From positions 2,356,001 through 2,420,000 of the forward strand of contig NZ_CP107780.1 in the NCBI RefSeq assembly GCF_036345175.1: DNA of 64,000 nucleotides, in the 5' to 3' direction. This document shows positions 1-9,370 of the stretch, in pieces. Source of the DNA: Streptomyces sp. NBC_00576. GTDB lineage: Bacteria > Actinomycetota > Actinomycetes > Streptomycetales > Streptomycetaceae. Within the stretch, counting starts at the first letter, position 1. The number at the start of each line of letters is the position of its first letter. The notes under the pieces were generated by a model. The model saw only the letters and a program-made list of their open reading frames with translations. It was not told where the DNA came from and did not search any database. The position numbers and the translations under genes were made by a program.

Positions 1-1
1 C

Positions 2-619
2 CTCGCCTCCCGGGTCACCCCGCCCGGCGTTCTGCTGGAAAGGGACGACAACTTCCCCGAGGCGGGCGAGCTGGAGCGGGAGTTGGGCGCGATCCGGGGT
101 GCGTTGGCGCGGGCCGCGACTCCGGAGCCGGGCGAAGCGCCCACCATCGGCGACGCGGTCGACCCGCCCGACACCTCCGCGTCCGCGTCCGCCCGTCAGC
201 GCGTCGCCCTCGCGCAGGCCGCGCTGCTCTCCGCGCTCGTCGCGGGGACGCCCGCGCCGGAGGGATTCGACCGGGCGCGGCTCGCGGTGCAGTCACGGGC
301 GCTCGGGGCGAAGCGGGCCGAGGTCGTGGCGAAGGTCGCGCCGGAGCTGCCCGAGATCCTCGGGGCGGAATACCGGCCCGCCTTCCTCGCGTACGCGCAC
401 GGGCACCCCATGTCCGACGGCTACCGGCACGACGCGCTGGACTTCGCCGCGCATCTGCTGCTCGGCGGGCAACCCAAGTCCCCCGAGACCCCCGAGGACA
501 CAGAGCGCCTGCGGCGGCTGCGCGAGTGGTGGCTGGACCGCTCGGGCCCGGCCCCGCGCTCCCAGCACCCCACGGCCCGGCTGGCCCGGGCCACCCGCCG
601 CGTGCTCCTGCGCCGCTGA
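2..619 (+). CDS. DUF692/MNIO family oxidase, C-terminal part (5' end outside window)
   Basis: The frame is open from the left edge to a TGA at 617-619, so only about 205 C-terminal residues are present. A TTG at 83 lies just after a conserved motif and is not the start. The visible N-terminal part contains VLLERDDNFPE, typical of the last barrel strand of DUF692 (MNIO) enzymes, followed by an Ala/Arg-rich extension. Known MNIO enzymes use two or three iron ions to oxidise Cys or other residues of ribosomal peptides, usually with a partner protein. The metal-binding residues would lie upstream of the window. A TIGR04222 membrane-protein gene two genes downstream is, from memory, a common neighbour of actinobacterial DUF692 genes. 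The family call rests on one motif and context; the substrate is unknown. Confidence 0.7.
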   Translation, partial: LASRVTPPGVLLERDDNFPEAGELERELGAIRGALARAATPEPGEAPTIGDAVDPPDTSASASARQRVALAQAALLSALVAGTPAPEGFDRARLAVQSRALGAKRAEVVAKVAPELPEILGAEYRPAFLAYAHGHPMSDGYRHDALDFAAHLLLGGQPKSPETPEDTERLRRLREWWLDRSGPAPRSQHPTARLARATRRVLLRR

Positions 620-938
620 CGCGCCGGGGCACCGAGCGACGAACGTCACTCCCCCCGCGTACTCCGCCCCACCTGCCCCACCGGACGGGGCACCTCCGCC
701 TCAACCCGCGCAAACTGTGCGGGGGTTAACAGTGCCACCCAATACAGCGCACTTCGCCGTCGCCTTTGTCGGCGTTTCGTGAGGTATGCACAGGGGTCGC
801 GCTCCCTCATCCGGCGCCCGCCCCCTCCCCCGCGGTCACCTCCTCCCATACCGCAGTTGGCGTAGGACCCGCAGTACGATGCCAACTCCGTGCCCGAAGC
901 GCATTAGCGTGCGGTGCCGCAACAGGAGGCAAGGCACC
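620..938. other. Intergenic region before the DUF4142 gene
   Basis: No convincing gene is seen in these 319 bases. A small imperfect hairpin (CCCGCGCA at 705-712 with TGTGCGGG at 716-723) could end transcription of the DUF692 gene. A short inverted repeat AGTTGGC/GCCAACT flanks 862-880 just before the DUF4142 gene and could be regulatory. Open frames that cross the region start without ribosome sites and read into the next gene out of register. Confidence 0.4.
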
Positions 939-1751
939 ATGCGATCCATCCAACGTTCCGGTCTCGGCGGCACCGGGCTCATCGTCGCGGGGCTGGCGGC
1001 GACCCTCGTAGCACTGATTTTTCCTGTCTGGTCGTACACGGACCGTTCCGGAACCGGTGTGGACGTGCTCAACGCGCAGACCGTGTCGACACAGTTCGGT
1101 CCGTTGTCGGCGCTCGACCGCGAGTTCCTCACCAAGGTCCGGCTGGCCGGGCTGTGGGAACTGCCCGCCGGCCAGCAGGCCCAGGAACGCGGCACCACCG
1201 AGGCCGTACGGATCGCGGGCCGGCATCTGATCGCAGGGCACACGTTCCTCGACGAACGGGTCCGGGACGTCGCCTCGCGGCTCCGGTTCGAGCTGCCCAA
1301 CCAGCCGAGTGAGCAGCAGCGCGAGTGGCTCAGCACGATGGACGCGGCCCAGGGCGAGGACTTCGACCGTGAGTTCGCCAACCTGCTGCGCATGGCGCAC
1401 GGCAAGGTATTCTCCGTCGTCGCGCAGGTCCGTGCGAGCACCCGCAACTCCCTGGTCCGCACCCTCGCCGACGACGCGAACACGACCGTGCTCGACCACA
1501 TCCAGGTCCTGGAGGCCACGGGGTACGTCGACTTCGACGCCCTCGCGAGCGACATGGCCGCCGCGAGCACCCCGCCGCTCACCAACTCCCCGGCCCCACC
1601 CGGCCCGACGCCCGCCCCCGCGTCGGCCGTGCCGGTGACGCCCTCGCCGGTCACGACCTATCCGCTGCCGCCGCCCGCGACCAGCCCGCCATCGGCCGCT
1701 GCGAAGCGCACCGAGCCCACCGAGCCCGCGGAGCCGTCCGAAGCAGCCTGA
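939..1751 (+). CDS. DUF4142 domain exported protein
   Basis: A 270-residue protein. The ATG at 939 is chosen because AGGAGG lies at 924-929, nine bases upstream; a longer frame from 786 has no ribosome site. A hydrophobic segment at about residues 13-28 (GLIVAGLAATLVALIF) acts as signal or anchor. The middle (about 50-205) is helical and fits DUF4142, a four-helix ferritin-like domain of unknown function: FLTKVRLAGLWELPAG, TEAVRIAGRHLIAGH and FDREFANLLRMAHGKV are the recognisable repeats. The tail from about 210 is a Pro/Ala/Ser/Thr-rich spacer. It lies between the DUF692 and TIGR04222 genes on the same strand, with gaps large enough for separate promoters. No catalytic residues can be named. 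Confidence 0.75.
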   Translation: MRSIQRSGLGGTGLIVAGLAATLVALIFPVWSYTDRSGTGVDVLNAQTVSTQFGPLSALDREFLTKVRLAGLWELPAGQQAQERGTTEAVRIAGRHLIAGHTFLDERVRDVASRLRFELPNQPSEQQREWLSTMDAAQGEDFDREFANLLRMAHGKVFSVVAQVRASTRNSLVRTLADDANTTVLDHIQVLEATGYVDFDALASDMAAASTPPLTNSPAPPGPTPAPASAVPVTPSPVTTYPLPPPATSPPSAAAKRTEPTEPAEPSEAA

Positions 1752-1845
1752 TCCGGCCACCGCCCATACGGCACGTACCGGCCATACCTCGTCCATATCC
1801 TGAAAGCCCATGGCGTTCCTGGCACCCTTCGCATAGAACAACGGC

Positions 1846-2634
1846 ATGTTCTGGTCCTTCCTCCTGCTGCTGGCCTGGATCGCCGCCGGTACGGCGTGCA
1901 CCCGGCTGTGTCTGGCCGCCGTACACGCGGCTGCCGCCGATCCGGACGCGGGCCCCGGCGGACGCGGGCGCGACCTGACGCTGTACGAGGCCGCGTTCCT
2001 GTCCGGCGGACCGGCGCGGGTCGCCGATCTGACCCTGGTGTCGATGGCCCGCCAGCGACGTCTGCTGCTTGCCCACACCGGCTGGGCGACCGTCGTGGAC
2101 CCCAGCGGGCGCGACGAGATGGAACGGTCGGTGATAGGCGCCATCGGGCCGGAGGGCCAGTCGCGCATCGCTCCGGTACGGACGGCCGCGGCCGGCACAG
2201 AGGCCGTACGGGGGCTCGCGGACCGGCTCGTCGCGGCGGGCCTGGCCGTACCCGAAGGCGCCCGGCGCGGGATCGCGTTCGCGGTCCGCCAGGTGCAGAC
2301 CGCCGCGCTGGCAGTCCTCGCGCTGGGCGCGGTGGCGCTGCTGGTGCCGGGGCGCGGCACCGTGCCGCGCGACCTGGTCGCCCTCTGGTTCGCGCTCCCC
2401 CTCGTCCTCACCCTGAGCTGCCTCGCCATCGCCCGGATCGAGGTCCACCCCTACTCGCGCTGGGCGTCACCGGCCGGGCAACGCCTCCTCACCACCCTGA
2501 CCCGGCGGACCCGGACCACCGGCCCCCACAGCGCCGGCGACGAACGGACGTACCTCACCTCCGTCGCCGTACTCGGCGTTCGCGCGGTCGACGAGCCCGA
2601 CCTTCGCGCGGCCTTCGCGCACCGCGAGTCCTAG
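1846..2634 (+). CDS. TIGR04222 domain membrane protein
   Basis: A 262-residue protein beginning with ATG at 1846. The N-terminus is a membrane segment (FWSFLLLLAWIAAGTA), followed by a soluble part with the TIGR04222 signature region (LYEAAFLSGGPARVADLTLVSMARQ) and two more hydrophobic segments near residues 145-160 and 175-200. Many TIGR04222 proteins end in a long Gly/Cys-rich tail; this one does not and stops after a charged segment (LRAAFAHRES). From memory such genes are commonly found next to DUF692 genes, as here. The function is unknown; a role as partner or substrate of the oxidase is inference only. Confidence 0.7.
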   Translation: MFWSFLLLLAWIAAGTACTRLCLAAVHAAAADPDAGPGGRGRDLTLYEAAFLSGGPARVADLTLVSMARQRRLLLAHTGWATVVDPSGRDEMERSVIGAIGPEGQSRIAPVRTAAAGTEAVRGLADRLVAAGLAVPEGARRGIAFAVRQVQTAALAVLALGAVALLVPGRGTVPRDLVALWFALPLVLTLSCLAIARIEVHPYSRWASPAGQRLLTTLTRRTRTTGPHSAGDERTYLTSVAVLGVRAVDEPDLRAAFAHRES

Positions 2635-2783
2635 GTCCCGGTTGCCGACTTCCGCGCTGCCCCGGCGCCCCGGGAGTGTGCGGGGGCGCATAGGAGTGCT
2701 CGCGGCGACACCGGGCGGCCGGTGCTTGCCTTCTCCGGTCGCCGCCCGAAACATCCCTTCTGTTGCCACCGAAGGGATACGCG

Positions 2784-4421
2784 ATGCGAGCTGCCGCCCT
2801 CTACTCGGCTGCCGGGTCCTTGCTGCTGACCACCCTGGCCGCCGCCCCGGCGGACAGCGCCCCGGGCCTGTCCGGCCTCCCAGGAGGCCCCGGCTCGGCC
2901 GAGTTCCGGGGTTCCGTGCTGGCCGCCGCGCGCGCCGAGGCGGCCGGTATCCGCTTCGGAAAGTGCGCGGCGGACGAGGAACTGCCGGACAGTCTGCGCT
3001 GTGGCACCGTCACCGTGCCGCTCGACTACGCGCACCCCGACGGCAAGCAGATCAAGCTCACCGTCAGCAAGGCCGAGGCGACCGGCAAGAACCCGCGCGA
3101 CCCCGAGCACAAGGTGGAACGCCAGGGCGCCCTCGTCTACAACCCGGGCGGCCCCGGCGCCTCCGGCATGTTCTTCCCGATGATCGGCGTCATCCCGGAG
3201 TGGAAGCGCATCGCGGGGGCGTACGACCTGATCGGATACGCCCCGCGCGGCGTGGGCCGGTCGGCGCCGCTGTCCTGCAAGGACCCGAAGCACTTCTTCA
3301 AGGGACCCACGCAGGCCCCGGTGCACCCCTCGGAGTCGTACAAGATGGAGCGCGTCGCCGAGGCCAAGGCGTACGCGCGCGGGTGCGCCGAGCGCTCGGG
3401 CGACGCGCTGCGCCACTACCACTCCCTCAACAACGCCCGTGACCTGGACGTCCTGCGCGCCGCACTCGGCGAGGACCGGCTGACCTTCATGGGCGCCTCC
3501 TACGGCACCTACTTCGGGGCGCTGTACGCGACCCTGTTCCCCTCGCACGTACGGCGGATGGTGTTCGACTCGGCGGTGAACCCGGACCCGGGCGGGATCT
3601 GGTACCGCAACAACCTCGACCAGTCGGCCGCGTTCGAAAGCCGCTGGGCGGACTTCCGGGCGTGGGTCGCCCGGCACGACGACGTGTACGGGCTGGGCGC
3701 CACGCCGGAGGCGGTGCAGCGGAGCTACCAGAAGGCGGCGGCACGACTCGCCGCCGAGCCGGCCGGAGGGAAGGTGGGGCCCGGGCAGTTGCAGGGCGCG
3801 TTCCTGCAGGCCGGGTACTACGACGACTACTGGCCGCACCGCGCCCACGCCCTGTCCGCCTACCTCAAGGGTGATCCGAAGCCGCTGATCGACCAGGCGG
3901 CGCCGGTGACGGAGGCGGCCGTCGAGGCGGAGAACGGCAACGCGGTCTACACGGCCGTCGAGTGCAACGACGCGCCCTGGCCGACGAGTTGGCGGGTCTG
4001 GGACCAGGACAACACGCGGCTCGCGCGCACGGCGCCGTTCGAGACCTGGGACAACGTGTGGATGAACCTGCCGTGCGCCTACTGGCCGGCGCCCCGCCAG
4101 ACACCCCTCGACGTGCGGACCGGGCCCGGCGACCTGCCGCCGGTGCTGATCCTCGCGGCCGAGCGGGACGCGGCGACGCCGTACGCGGGCGCGCTCGAAC
4201 TGCGACGCCGGCTGCCCGGCTCGGCCCTGGTGACCGAGCGCGGCGCGGGCACGCACGGCATCGCCGGCGGCCCGAACCGGTGCGTCAACGGCCACCTGGA
4301 CGCGTATCTGCTGGACGGCCGCCTGCCGGGACGGAGTGCGGAGTGCGCCCCGCATCCGGAGCCGCGGCCTGCGGCCGGGGCCGACCGATCCCGGAAGGAA
4401 AAGGCCGCCCAGGCCTCCTGA
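2784..4421 (+). CDS. Secreted tripeptidyl aminopeptidase-type alpha/beta hydrolase (S33, TAP C-terminal domain)
   Basis: A 545-residue protein. The ATG at 2784 follows GAAGGG at 2771-2776; an upstream in-frame start at 2763 has no ribosome site. The N-terminus is a signal peptide (about residues 1-26, ending in an Ala-rich stretch). The alpha/beta-hydrolase fold shows the nucleophile elbow GASYG with Ser239, and the acid and base fit Asp462 (AAERDAATPY) and His491 (GTHGIAGG). The C-terminal part matches the TAP-like domain of Streptomyces tripeptidyl aminopeptidases (SlpD/SlpE group), which release N-terminal peptides from extracellular proteins. The exact specificity cannot be read from sequence. 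It converges with hemQ, with 15 bases between stops. Confidence 0.85.
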   Translation: MRAAALYSAAGSLLLTTLAAAPADSAPGLSGLPGGPGSAEFRGSVLAAARAEAAGIRFGKCAADEELPDSLRCGTVTVPLDYAHPDGKQIKLTVSKAEATGKNPRDPEHKVERQGALVYNPGGPGASGMFFPMIGVIPEWKRIAGAYDLIGYAPRGVGRSAPLSCKDPKHFFKGPTQAPVHPSESYKMERVAEAKAYARGCAERSGDALRHYHSLNNARDLDVLRAALGEDRLTFMGASYGTYFGALYATLFPSHVRRMVFDSAVNPDPGGIWYRNNLDQSAAFESRWADFRAWVARHDDVYGLGATPEAVQRSYQKAAARLAAEPAGGKVGPGQLQGAFLQAGYYDDYWPHRAHALSAYLKGDPKPLIDQAAPVTEAAVEAENGNAVYTAVECNDAPWPTSWRVWDQDNTRLARTAPFETWDNVWMNLPCAYWPAPRQTPLDVRTGPGDLPPVLILAAERDAATPYAGALELRRRLPGSALVTERGAGTHGIAGGPNRCVNGHLDAYLLDGRLPGRSAECAPHPEPRPAAGADRSRKEKAAQAS

Positions 4422-4436
4422 GGCAGGGGGTAACCG

Positions 4437-5168
4437 TCAGGCGAGACCGGCGACCAACTCGCCGATGTCCTTACGGCGCCCCGTGTAGAACGGGACCTCT
4501 TCGCGGACGTGCATGCGGGCCTCGGAGGCGCGCAGGTGGCGCATGAGGTCGACGATGCGGTACAGCTCGTCGGCCTCGAAGGCCAGCAGCCACTCGTAGT
4601 CGCCGAGGGAGAACGAGGCGACCGTGTTGGCGCGCACGTCCGGGAATCCGCGGGCCATCTTGCCGTGGTCGGCGAGCATCCGGCGGCGGTCCTCGTCGGG
4701 CAGCAGGTACCAGTCGTACGAGCGCACGAACGGGTAGACACTGATGTAGTTCCGGGGCGTCTCGTCGGCCAGGAACGCGGGGATGTGCGAGCGGTTGAAC
4801 TCGGCGGGGCGGTGCAGCGCCATGTTCGACCACACCGGCTCAAGGGCGCGGCCCAGCTTCGTGCGGCGGAAGAGGTTGTACGCCTCCTGGAGCTGGTCGG
4901 CGGTTTCCGCGTGCCACCAGATCATCAGGTCGGCGTCGGCGCGCAGACCCGACACGTCGTACGTGCCGCGGACGGTGACGTCCTTAGCGGCGAGCTGGTC
5001 GAAGAGCTCCTGGACCTCGTCGGCGTAGCCCGTGCGGTCCTCGGGCAGGATGTCCTTCAGCTTGAAGACGGACCACAGGGTGTAGCGGATGACCTCGTTG
5101 AGGTCCTTGGCCAGCTTGCCCTTGTTCGGGATGCGGGCCGCGTCGGTGGTGGGGGCGTCGTCACTCAT
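4437..5168 (-). CDS. hemQ: Coproheme decarboxylase (HemQ/ChdC)
   Basis: A 243-residue chlorite-dismutase-family protein that converts coprohaem III to haem b by two peroxide-dependent decarboxylations, the last step of the coproporphyrin-dependent haem pathway of Gram-positive bacteria. The ATG at 5166-5168 is four bases after the stop of cgoX; a longer open frame runs back into cgoX and is not used. Residues expected for actinobacterial ChdC are present at the right spacing: distal His128 (RSHIP), catalytic Tyr145 (SVYPF) and proximal His168 (ADHGK), the same intervals as in the Corynebacterium enzyme. The tight spacing to cgoX implies co-translation. Confidence 0.93.
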   Translation of the reverse strand: MSDDAPTTDAARIPNKGKLAKDLNEVIRYTLWSVFKLKDILPEDRTGYADEVQELFDQLAAKDVTVRGTYDVSGLRADADLMIWWHAETADQLQEAYNLFRRTKLGRALEPVWSNMALHRPAEFNRSHIPAFLADETPRNYISVYPFVRSYDWYLLPDEDRRRMLADHGKMARGFPDVRANTVASFSLGDYEWLLAFEADELYRIVDLMRHLRASEARMHVREEVPFYTGRRKDIGELVAGLA

Positions 5169-5172
5169 GTGC

Positions 5173-6630
5173 CTATTCTCCCGCTCCGTCGGTCGCGCTT
5201 CGCACCGGGTTGGCCTCAGGCCGCTGAAGCGGTTCCAGGGCGTCCACCGCCGCGTACGCACTCGCGATGCAGGCCGGGATGCCGACTCCGTCGTACGCTG
5301 CGCCGCACACGGCGAGGCCCGGGAGCTTGGCGATGTGCTCGCGGATACGGTCCACGCGCGCGTGGTGGCCGACGGGGTACTGGGGCAGGCCGTCGTCCCA
5401 GCGGGTGACGCGGGTCTCGACGGGGGCCGCCGTCAGTCCGGTCGCCTCCTTGAGGTCGTGGCGTGAGACCTCGACCAGGTCGGCGTCGGGGCGCTGGAGG
5501 ATCTCCGTTTCGGCGTACCGCCCCACGGAGGTCCGCAGGACCAGCAGGTCCGGGTTCTCCTCGGCGATCCAGCCCCACTTCTGGGAGGCGAACGTCGACG
5601 CCTTGATGGTCCGTCCGTCGACGGGCGGCACCAGGAAGCCGCTGCCCTCGGGGAGGCTGACGTCGGCGCGGCGGTAGGCCAGGGTGATCAGGGCCATCGA
5701 CGCGTACTCCACGCCCGCGAGTTCGGCCGCGGCGGCCGGTGCCTCGGCGCGCAGCAGTCCGGCGGCCACCGGGGTCGGAACGGCGACGACCACCCCGTCG
5801 GCGTCGAGCACCCGTTCCCCCGCGACGACCCGCCATGCCGTCGATGTGCCTGCCGCCCGGCGCAGCTCGGTCACGGGCGCCCCGGTGATGATCTCGCCGC
5901 CTCGCGCGCGCACCGACTCCGCGACGGCGAGCGGCAGTTGGCCAACGCCCCCCTGGATGCCCATGAAGACCGACCCGCCCTGCTGCGGAGCGGCTGCCAT
6001 CCGCGCTTGGATGCCGCGCACCCCTTCTGTCAGGGACGCGTGTTTCTTGGCCACCTCGAAGAGCTGGGGTACGGCCGAGCGCATCGAGATGCGGTACGCG
6101 TCGCCCGCGTACACCCCGCCCAGCAGCGGCTCGACCAGCCGGTCGACGACCTCGCGGCCGAGGCGCGCGGCGACGAACTCCCCCACCGCCACATCGTCCC
6201 CGACCTCCGTGCGCGGCAGGTCGGCATCGAGCCCGATCCTGGCCAGCCCCTCGTCCGAGAGGACGCCTGCCAGCGCCGAGGCACTGCCGGGGACGCCCAT
6301 GACGTGCCCCTTGGGAAAGGGGCGCAGGGCGCCCCGGGTCCAGATCGAGGCCGTCGAGGTGGCGGGCGGCTGAAGGCGGTCGTCGAGGCCGACCTCACGG
6401 GCCAGCGCGACGGCTTCGGGTCTGCGCGCGAGCATCGACTCGGCACCGAGGTCGACCCGCGCGCCCGCGATCTCGCCGGGCAGGAGCTTGCCGCCGAGGC
6501 GGTCGGACGCTTCCAGGACCGTGACTCTGGCGCCCCGGTCCAGCAGTCGGTGGGCGGCGGCCAGACCCGCGATCCCGCCCCCGATGACGATGACATGCCC
6601 GGCACCCGCACGGGCCTCCACTGCGCTCAT
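5173..6630 (-). CDS. hemY: Coproporphyrinogen III oxidase (CgoX/HemY type, annotated as protoporphyrinogen oxidase)
   Basis: A 485-residue FAD-dependent oxidase. The dinucleotide-binding motif VIVIGGGIAGLAAAHRL is near residue 13 and the GG-doublet partner motif (DRLGGKL) follows, as in the HemG/HemY amine-oxidase fold. In organisms that carry hemQ, the enzyme oxidises coproporphyrinogen III to coproporphyrin III, the step two before HemQ. The ATG at 6628-6630 has AAGGTGG upstream. It is the first gene of a two-gene operon with hemQ. Older annotations call it hemG. No membrane segment is obvious, in keeping with soluble Gram-positive enzymes. Confidence 0.92.
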   Translation of the reverse strand: MSAVEARAGAGHVIVIGGGIAGLAAAHRLLDRGARVTVLEASDRLGGKLLPGEIAGARVDLGAESMLARRPEAVALAREVGLDDRLQPPATSTASIWTRGALRPFPKGHVMGVPGSASALAGVLSDEGLARIGLDADLPRTEVGDDVAVGEFVAARLGREVVDRLVEPLLGGVYAGDAYRISMRSAVPQLFEVAKKHASLTEGVRGIQARMAAAPQQGGSVFMGIQGGVGQLPLAVAESVRARGGEIITGAPVTELRRAAGTSTAWRVVAGERVLDADGVVVAVPTPVAAGLLRAEAPAAAAELAGVEYASMALITLAYRRADVSLPEGSGFLVPPVDGRTIKASTFASQKWGWIAEENPDLLVLRTSVGRYAETEILQRPDADLVEVSRHDLKEATGLTAAPVETRVTRWDDGLPQYPVGHHARVDRIREHIAKLPGLAVCGAAYDGVGIPACIASAYAAVDALEPLQRPEANPVRSATDGAGE

Positions 6631-6837
6631 GCCACCACCTTCTCAGACCCCTCTGACACTCCCGTCGGCGCACGTCCGCCCAAGGTGTCCGGCGCGAGTC
6701 CCGACCGTGACCTCATCGGGACCCTAACCGGCCAACGTCCGGGCCCCTTCGGGCGTCGAAGGAGCGTCAGTCGTGCAACACGACGGTCCAGGACAGTCCA
6801 AGACGGTCCAACGACAACCCTCGGGGGGATCCGCAAG

Positions 6838-7827
6838 ATGAACACCCTGCGCACAAGCCGTACCCGACCCGTTCAGGTCCTGGCGGGCATCCTCCTCGCC
6901 GCGTCCCTCGCCCTCGCCGGCTGCGGCGCCGGCGCCGGCGCCGACGACTCCAGCGGCGACTCCGACTCCGCCGCAAAGGGTGGCGCCGGCGCTTACGCGG
7001 ACGAGGCCAGGACCGACAGCAAGCCGGGGGGCGGCAAGGGCAGCGGCGCCCAGGCCAGTACGGCACCCCAGGCGGCCACCGGCCCGCACATCATCCGCAC
7101 GGTATCCGTCTCCGTACAGGTCAAGGACGTACCCAAGGCCCTGGCCAAGGTTCGCACCACCGCGGAGAACGCGGGCGGTTTCGTCGGCAGCGAGACCACG
7201 ACCCTGGACGAGGAGGAGGGCAACGAGAACACCGACGTCGTTCTGCGGGTGCCCGTCGGCGAGTACGAGCAGGTCCTCAAAGACCTGGAAGGCACCGGCA
7301 AGCTCCTGCACCGTGAGGCAAAGGCGCAGGACGTCACCGAGCAGGTCGTCGACGTGGAGAGCCGCCTCACCACCCAGCGCGCCAGTGTGAACCGCATCCG
7401 TGAGCTGATGGACAAGGCCACCAAACTCGCCGATGTGGTCACTCTGGAGGGCGAGTTGAGCCGCCGTCAGGCCGATCTGGAGTCGCTGCTCGCCCGCCAG
7501 GCCTCCCTGAAGGACCGCACCTCCCTGGCCACGATCAACGTCTCACTGTCCGAGAACCCGGCCGAGGAGTCCGCCGAGGACGACGACCCGGGCTTCCTGG
7601 ACGCCCTCGCGGGCGGCTGGAGCGCGTTCGTGACGATGCTGCGCTGGATCGTCGTGGCCCTCGCCGCGGTACTGCCGTTCGCGGCGGTGGCGGCCCTGCT
7701 GGTGTTCGCCTGGCTGCGTCTCGCCCGCCGTCGGAACCCCGCCCCGGCTACGGCCACGGGACCGGCACCGACGACGACCCTGCCGACGACACCCCCGGCG
7801 CAGTCGAACGGCCCGGACCAGGACTGA
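6838..7827 (+). CDS. DUF4349 domain lipoprotein
   Basis: A 329-residue membrane-bound lipoprotein. The ATG at 6838 follows a purine-rich GGGGGGAT stretch; the open frame extends far upstream only as antisense to cgoX. The signal peptide ends in a lipobox (LALAGC, Cys29). A low-complexity Gly/Ala/Ser linker runs to about residue 80. DUF4349 follows: the IIRTVSVSVQVKDVPKAL strand, a long coiled-coil-like segment (VESRLTTQRASVNRIRELMDKA), and a C-terminal membrane helix at about 265-290 before an Arg-rich stop-transfer. Family members are envelope proteins of unknown function. It diverges from cgoX with about 200 bases between the starts. Confidence 0.85.
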   Translation: MNTLRTSRTRPVQVLAGILLAASLALAGCGAGAGADDSSGDSDSAAKGGAGAYADEARTDSKPGGGKGSGAQASTAPQAATGPHIIRTVSVSVQVKDVPKALAKVRTTAENAGGFVGSETTTLDEEEGNENTDVVLRVPVGEYEQVLKDLEGTGKLLHREAKAQDVTEQVVDVESRLTTQRASVNRIRELMDKATKLADVVTLEGELSRRQADLESLLARQASLKDRTSLATINVSLSENPAEESAEDDDPGFLDALAGGWSAFVTMLRWIVVALAAVLPFAAVAALLVFAWLRLARRRNPAPATATGPAPTTTLPTTPPAQSNGPDQD

Positions 7828-7884
7828 TCAGGGTTGACCGGGACTGGCCAGGATTGAAATGCCCGGTCCCCGTAGCGTGTTCGT

Positions 7885-9300
7885 ATGAGCATGAGCGATG
7901 GCCGTACGAGCGACACGAAGCGTGGGACCGAGCGGCTGGTGGTGATCGGCGGCGACGCGGCGGGCATGTCCGCCGCGTCGCAGGCACGGCGGCTGAAGGG
8001 CCCCGGCGAACTGGAGATCGTGGCGTTCGAACGCGGCCACTTCACCTCCTACTCGGCGTGCGGCATCCCTTACTGGGTGAGCGGCGACGTCCCGGACCGG
8101 GACCAGCTGATCACCCGCTCGGCCGAGGAGCACCGGGACCGCGACATCGACCTGCGCATGCGTACGGAGGTCATGGAGATCGACGTCCCTGGCGGCCGGG
8201 TACGCGCCCGGGACCTCGAAACGGGCGCCGAGTCATGGACCTCGTACGACAAACTGGTGATCGCCACGGGCGCCCGTCCTGTCCGCCCCTCCCTGCCGGG
8301 CGTCGACGCCCCCGGGATCCACGGCGTACAGACCCTGGACGACGGCCAGGCGCTCCTGGACACCCTGGCCGCCACCAGGGGCCGCCGCGCGGTCGTGGTC
8401 GGCGCGGGCTACGTCGGCGTGGAGATGGCGGAGGCCCTCATCAAGCGCGGCTACGAGGTGACGGTCGTCAACCGCGGCAAGGAACCGATGCCCACGCTCG
8501 ACCCGGACATGGGCCGCCTGGTGCACGAGGCGATGGAGGGCCTGGGGATCACCATGGTGAACGACGCCGAGGTCACCAAGCTGCTCACCGGCGACGACGG
8601 CCGGGTGCGCGCGGTCGCCACGGAGGACGCCGAGTACCCGGCGGACGTGGTCGTGCTCGGCATCGGCGTCCGTCCCGAGACGACGCTCGCACGAGCGGCG
8701 GGACTCCCCGTGGGTGCCCACGGCGGCGTCCTCACCGACCTGGCGATGCGGGTGCGCGGGCACGAGAACATCTGGGCGGGCGGCGACTGTGTGGAGGTCC
8801 TGGACCTGGTCTCCGGCCAGGAACGGCACATCGCTCTGGGCACGCACGCCAACAAGCACGGCCAGGTCATCGGCGCGAACGTCGGCGGCGGCTACGCCAC
8901 CTTCCCCGGCGTCGTCGGCACCGCCGTGAGCAAGGTGTGCGACCTGGAGATCGCCCGCACCGGCCTGCGCGAGAAAGACGCACACCGGGCGGGCCTCCGC
9001 TTCGAATCGGTCACCATCGAGTCGACGAGCCGCGCGGGCTACTACCCCGGCGCAGCCCTGATGACGGTCAAAATGCTCGCCGAACACCACACAGGCCGCC
9101 TCCTGGGCGTCCAGATCGTCGGCCGCGAGGGCGCGGCGAAACGGGTGGACATCGCGGCAGTAGCCCTCACAGCAGGCATGACAGTCCAACAGATGACAGC
9201 CCTGGACCTGGGCTACGCCCCACCGTTCTCCCCCGTCTGGGACCCGGTACTGGTAGCGGCAAGGAAAGCAACCACAGCGGTACGCAAGGGCACTTCTTGA
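7885..9300 (+). CDS. FAD-dependent pyridine nucleotide-disulfide oxidoreductase, CoA-disulfide reductase/NADH oxidase-like
   Basis: A 471-residue flavoprotein. The FAD motif VVIGGDAAGMSAASQARRL lies near residue 20, the redox-active Cys region is YSACGIPYW, a second NAD(P)H-binding motif VVVGAGYVGVEMAEAL is near 170, and the ATNIWAGGDC-type FAD motif appears as ENIWAGGDC. A single active-site Cys rather than a CxxxxC pair places it with CoA-disulfide reductases, NADH oxidases and peroxidases. The ATG at 7885 has no ribosome site, but TAGCGT at 7873-7878 ends six bases before it, as in leaderless Streptomyces transcripts. The substrate (CoA disulfide, polysulfide, oxygen) cannot be decided from sequence. 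Confidence 0.85.
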   Translation: MSMSDGRTSDTKRGTERLVVIGGDAAGMSAASQARRLKGPGELEIVAFERGHFTSYSACGIPYWVSGDVPDRDQLITRSAEEHRDRDIDLRMRTEVMEIDVPGGRVRARDLETGAESWTSYDKLVIATGARPVRPSLPGVDAPGIHGVQTLDDGQALLDTLAATRGRRAVVVGAGYVGVEMAEALIKRGYEVTVVNRGKEPMPTLDPDMGRLVHEAMEGLGITMVNDAEVTKLLTGDDGRVRAVATEDAEYPADVVVLGIGVRPETTLARAAGLPVGAHGGVLTDLAMRVRGHENIWAGGDCVEVLDLVSGQERHIALGTHANKHGQVIGANVGGGYATFPGVVGTAVSKVCDLEIARTGLREKDAHRAGLRFESVTIESTSRAGYYPGAALMTVKMLAEHHTGRLLGVQIVGREGAAKRVDIAAVALTAGMTVQQMTALDLGYAPPFSPVWDPVLVAARKATTAVRKGTS

Positions 9301-9370
9301 CAGGGGAGCAGCTCACCCGCCCAGGGGCGCAGGGCGGCACCCGGCAACCAACCGCCGCACCCCTATGGCG

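Noticed and set aside
807..2429. Minus-strand frame of 540 codons over the DUF4142 and TIGR04222 genes
   Set aside because: Crosses two genes that have clear starts and domains; no recognisable domain of its own.
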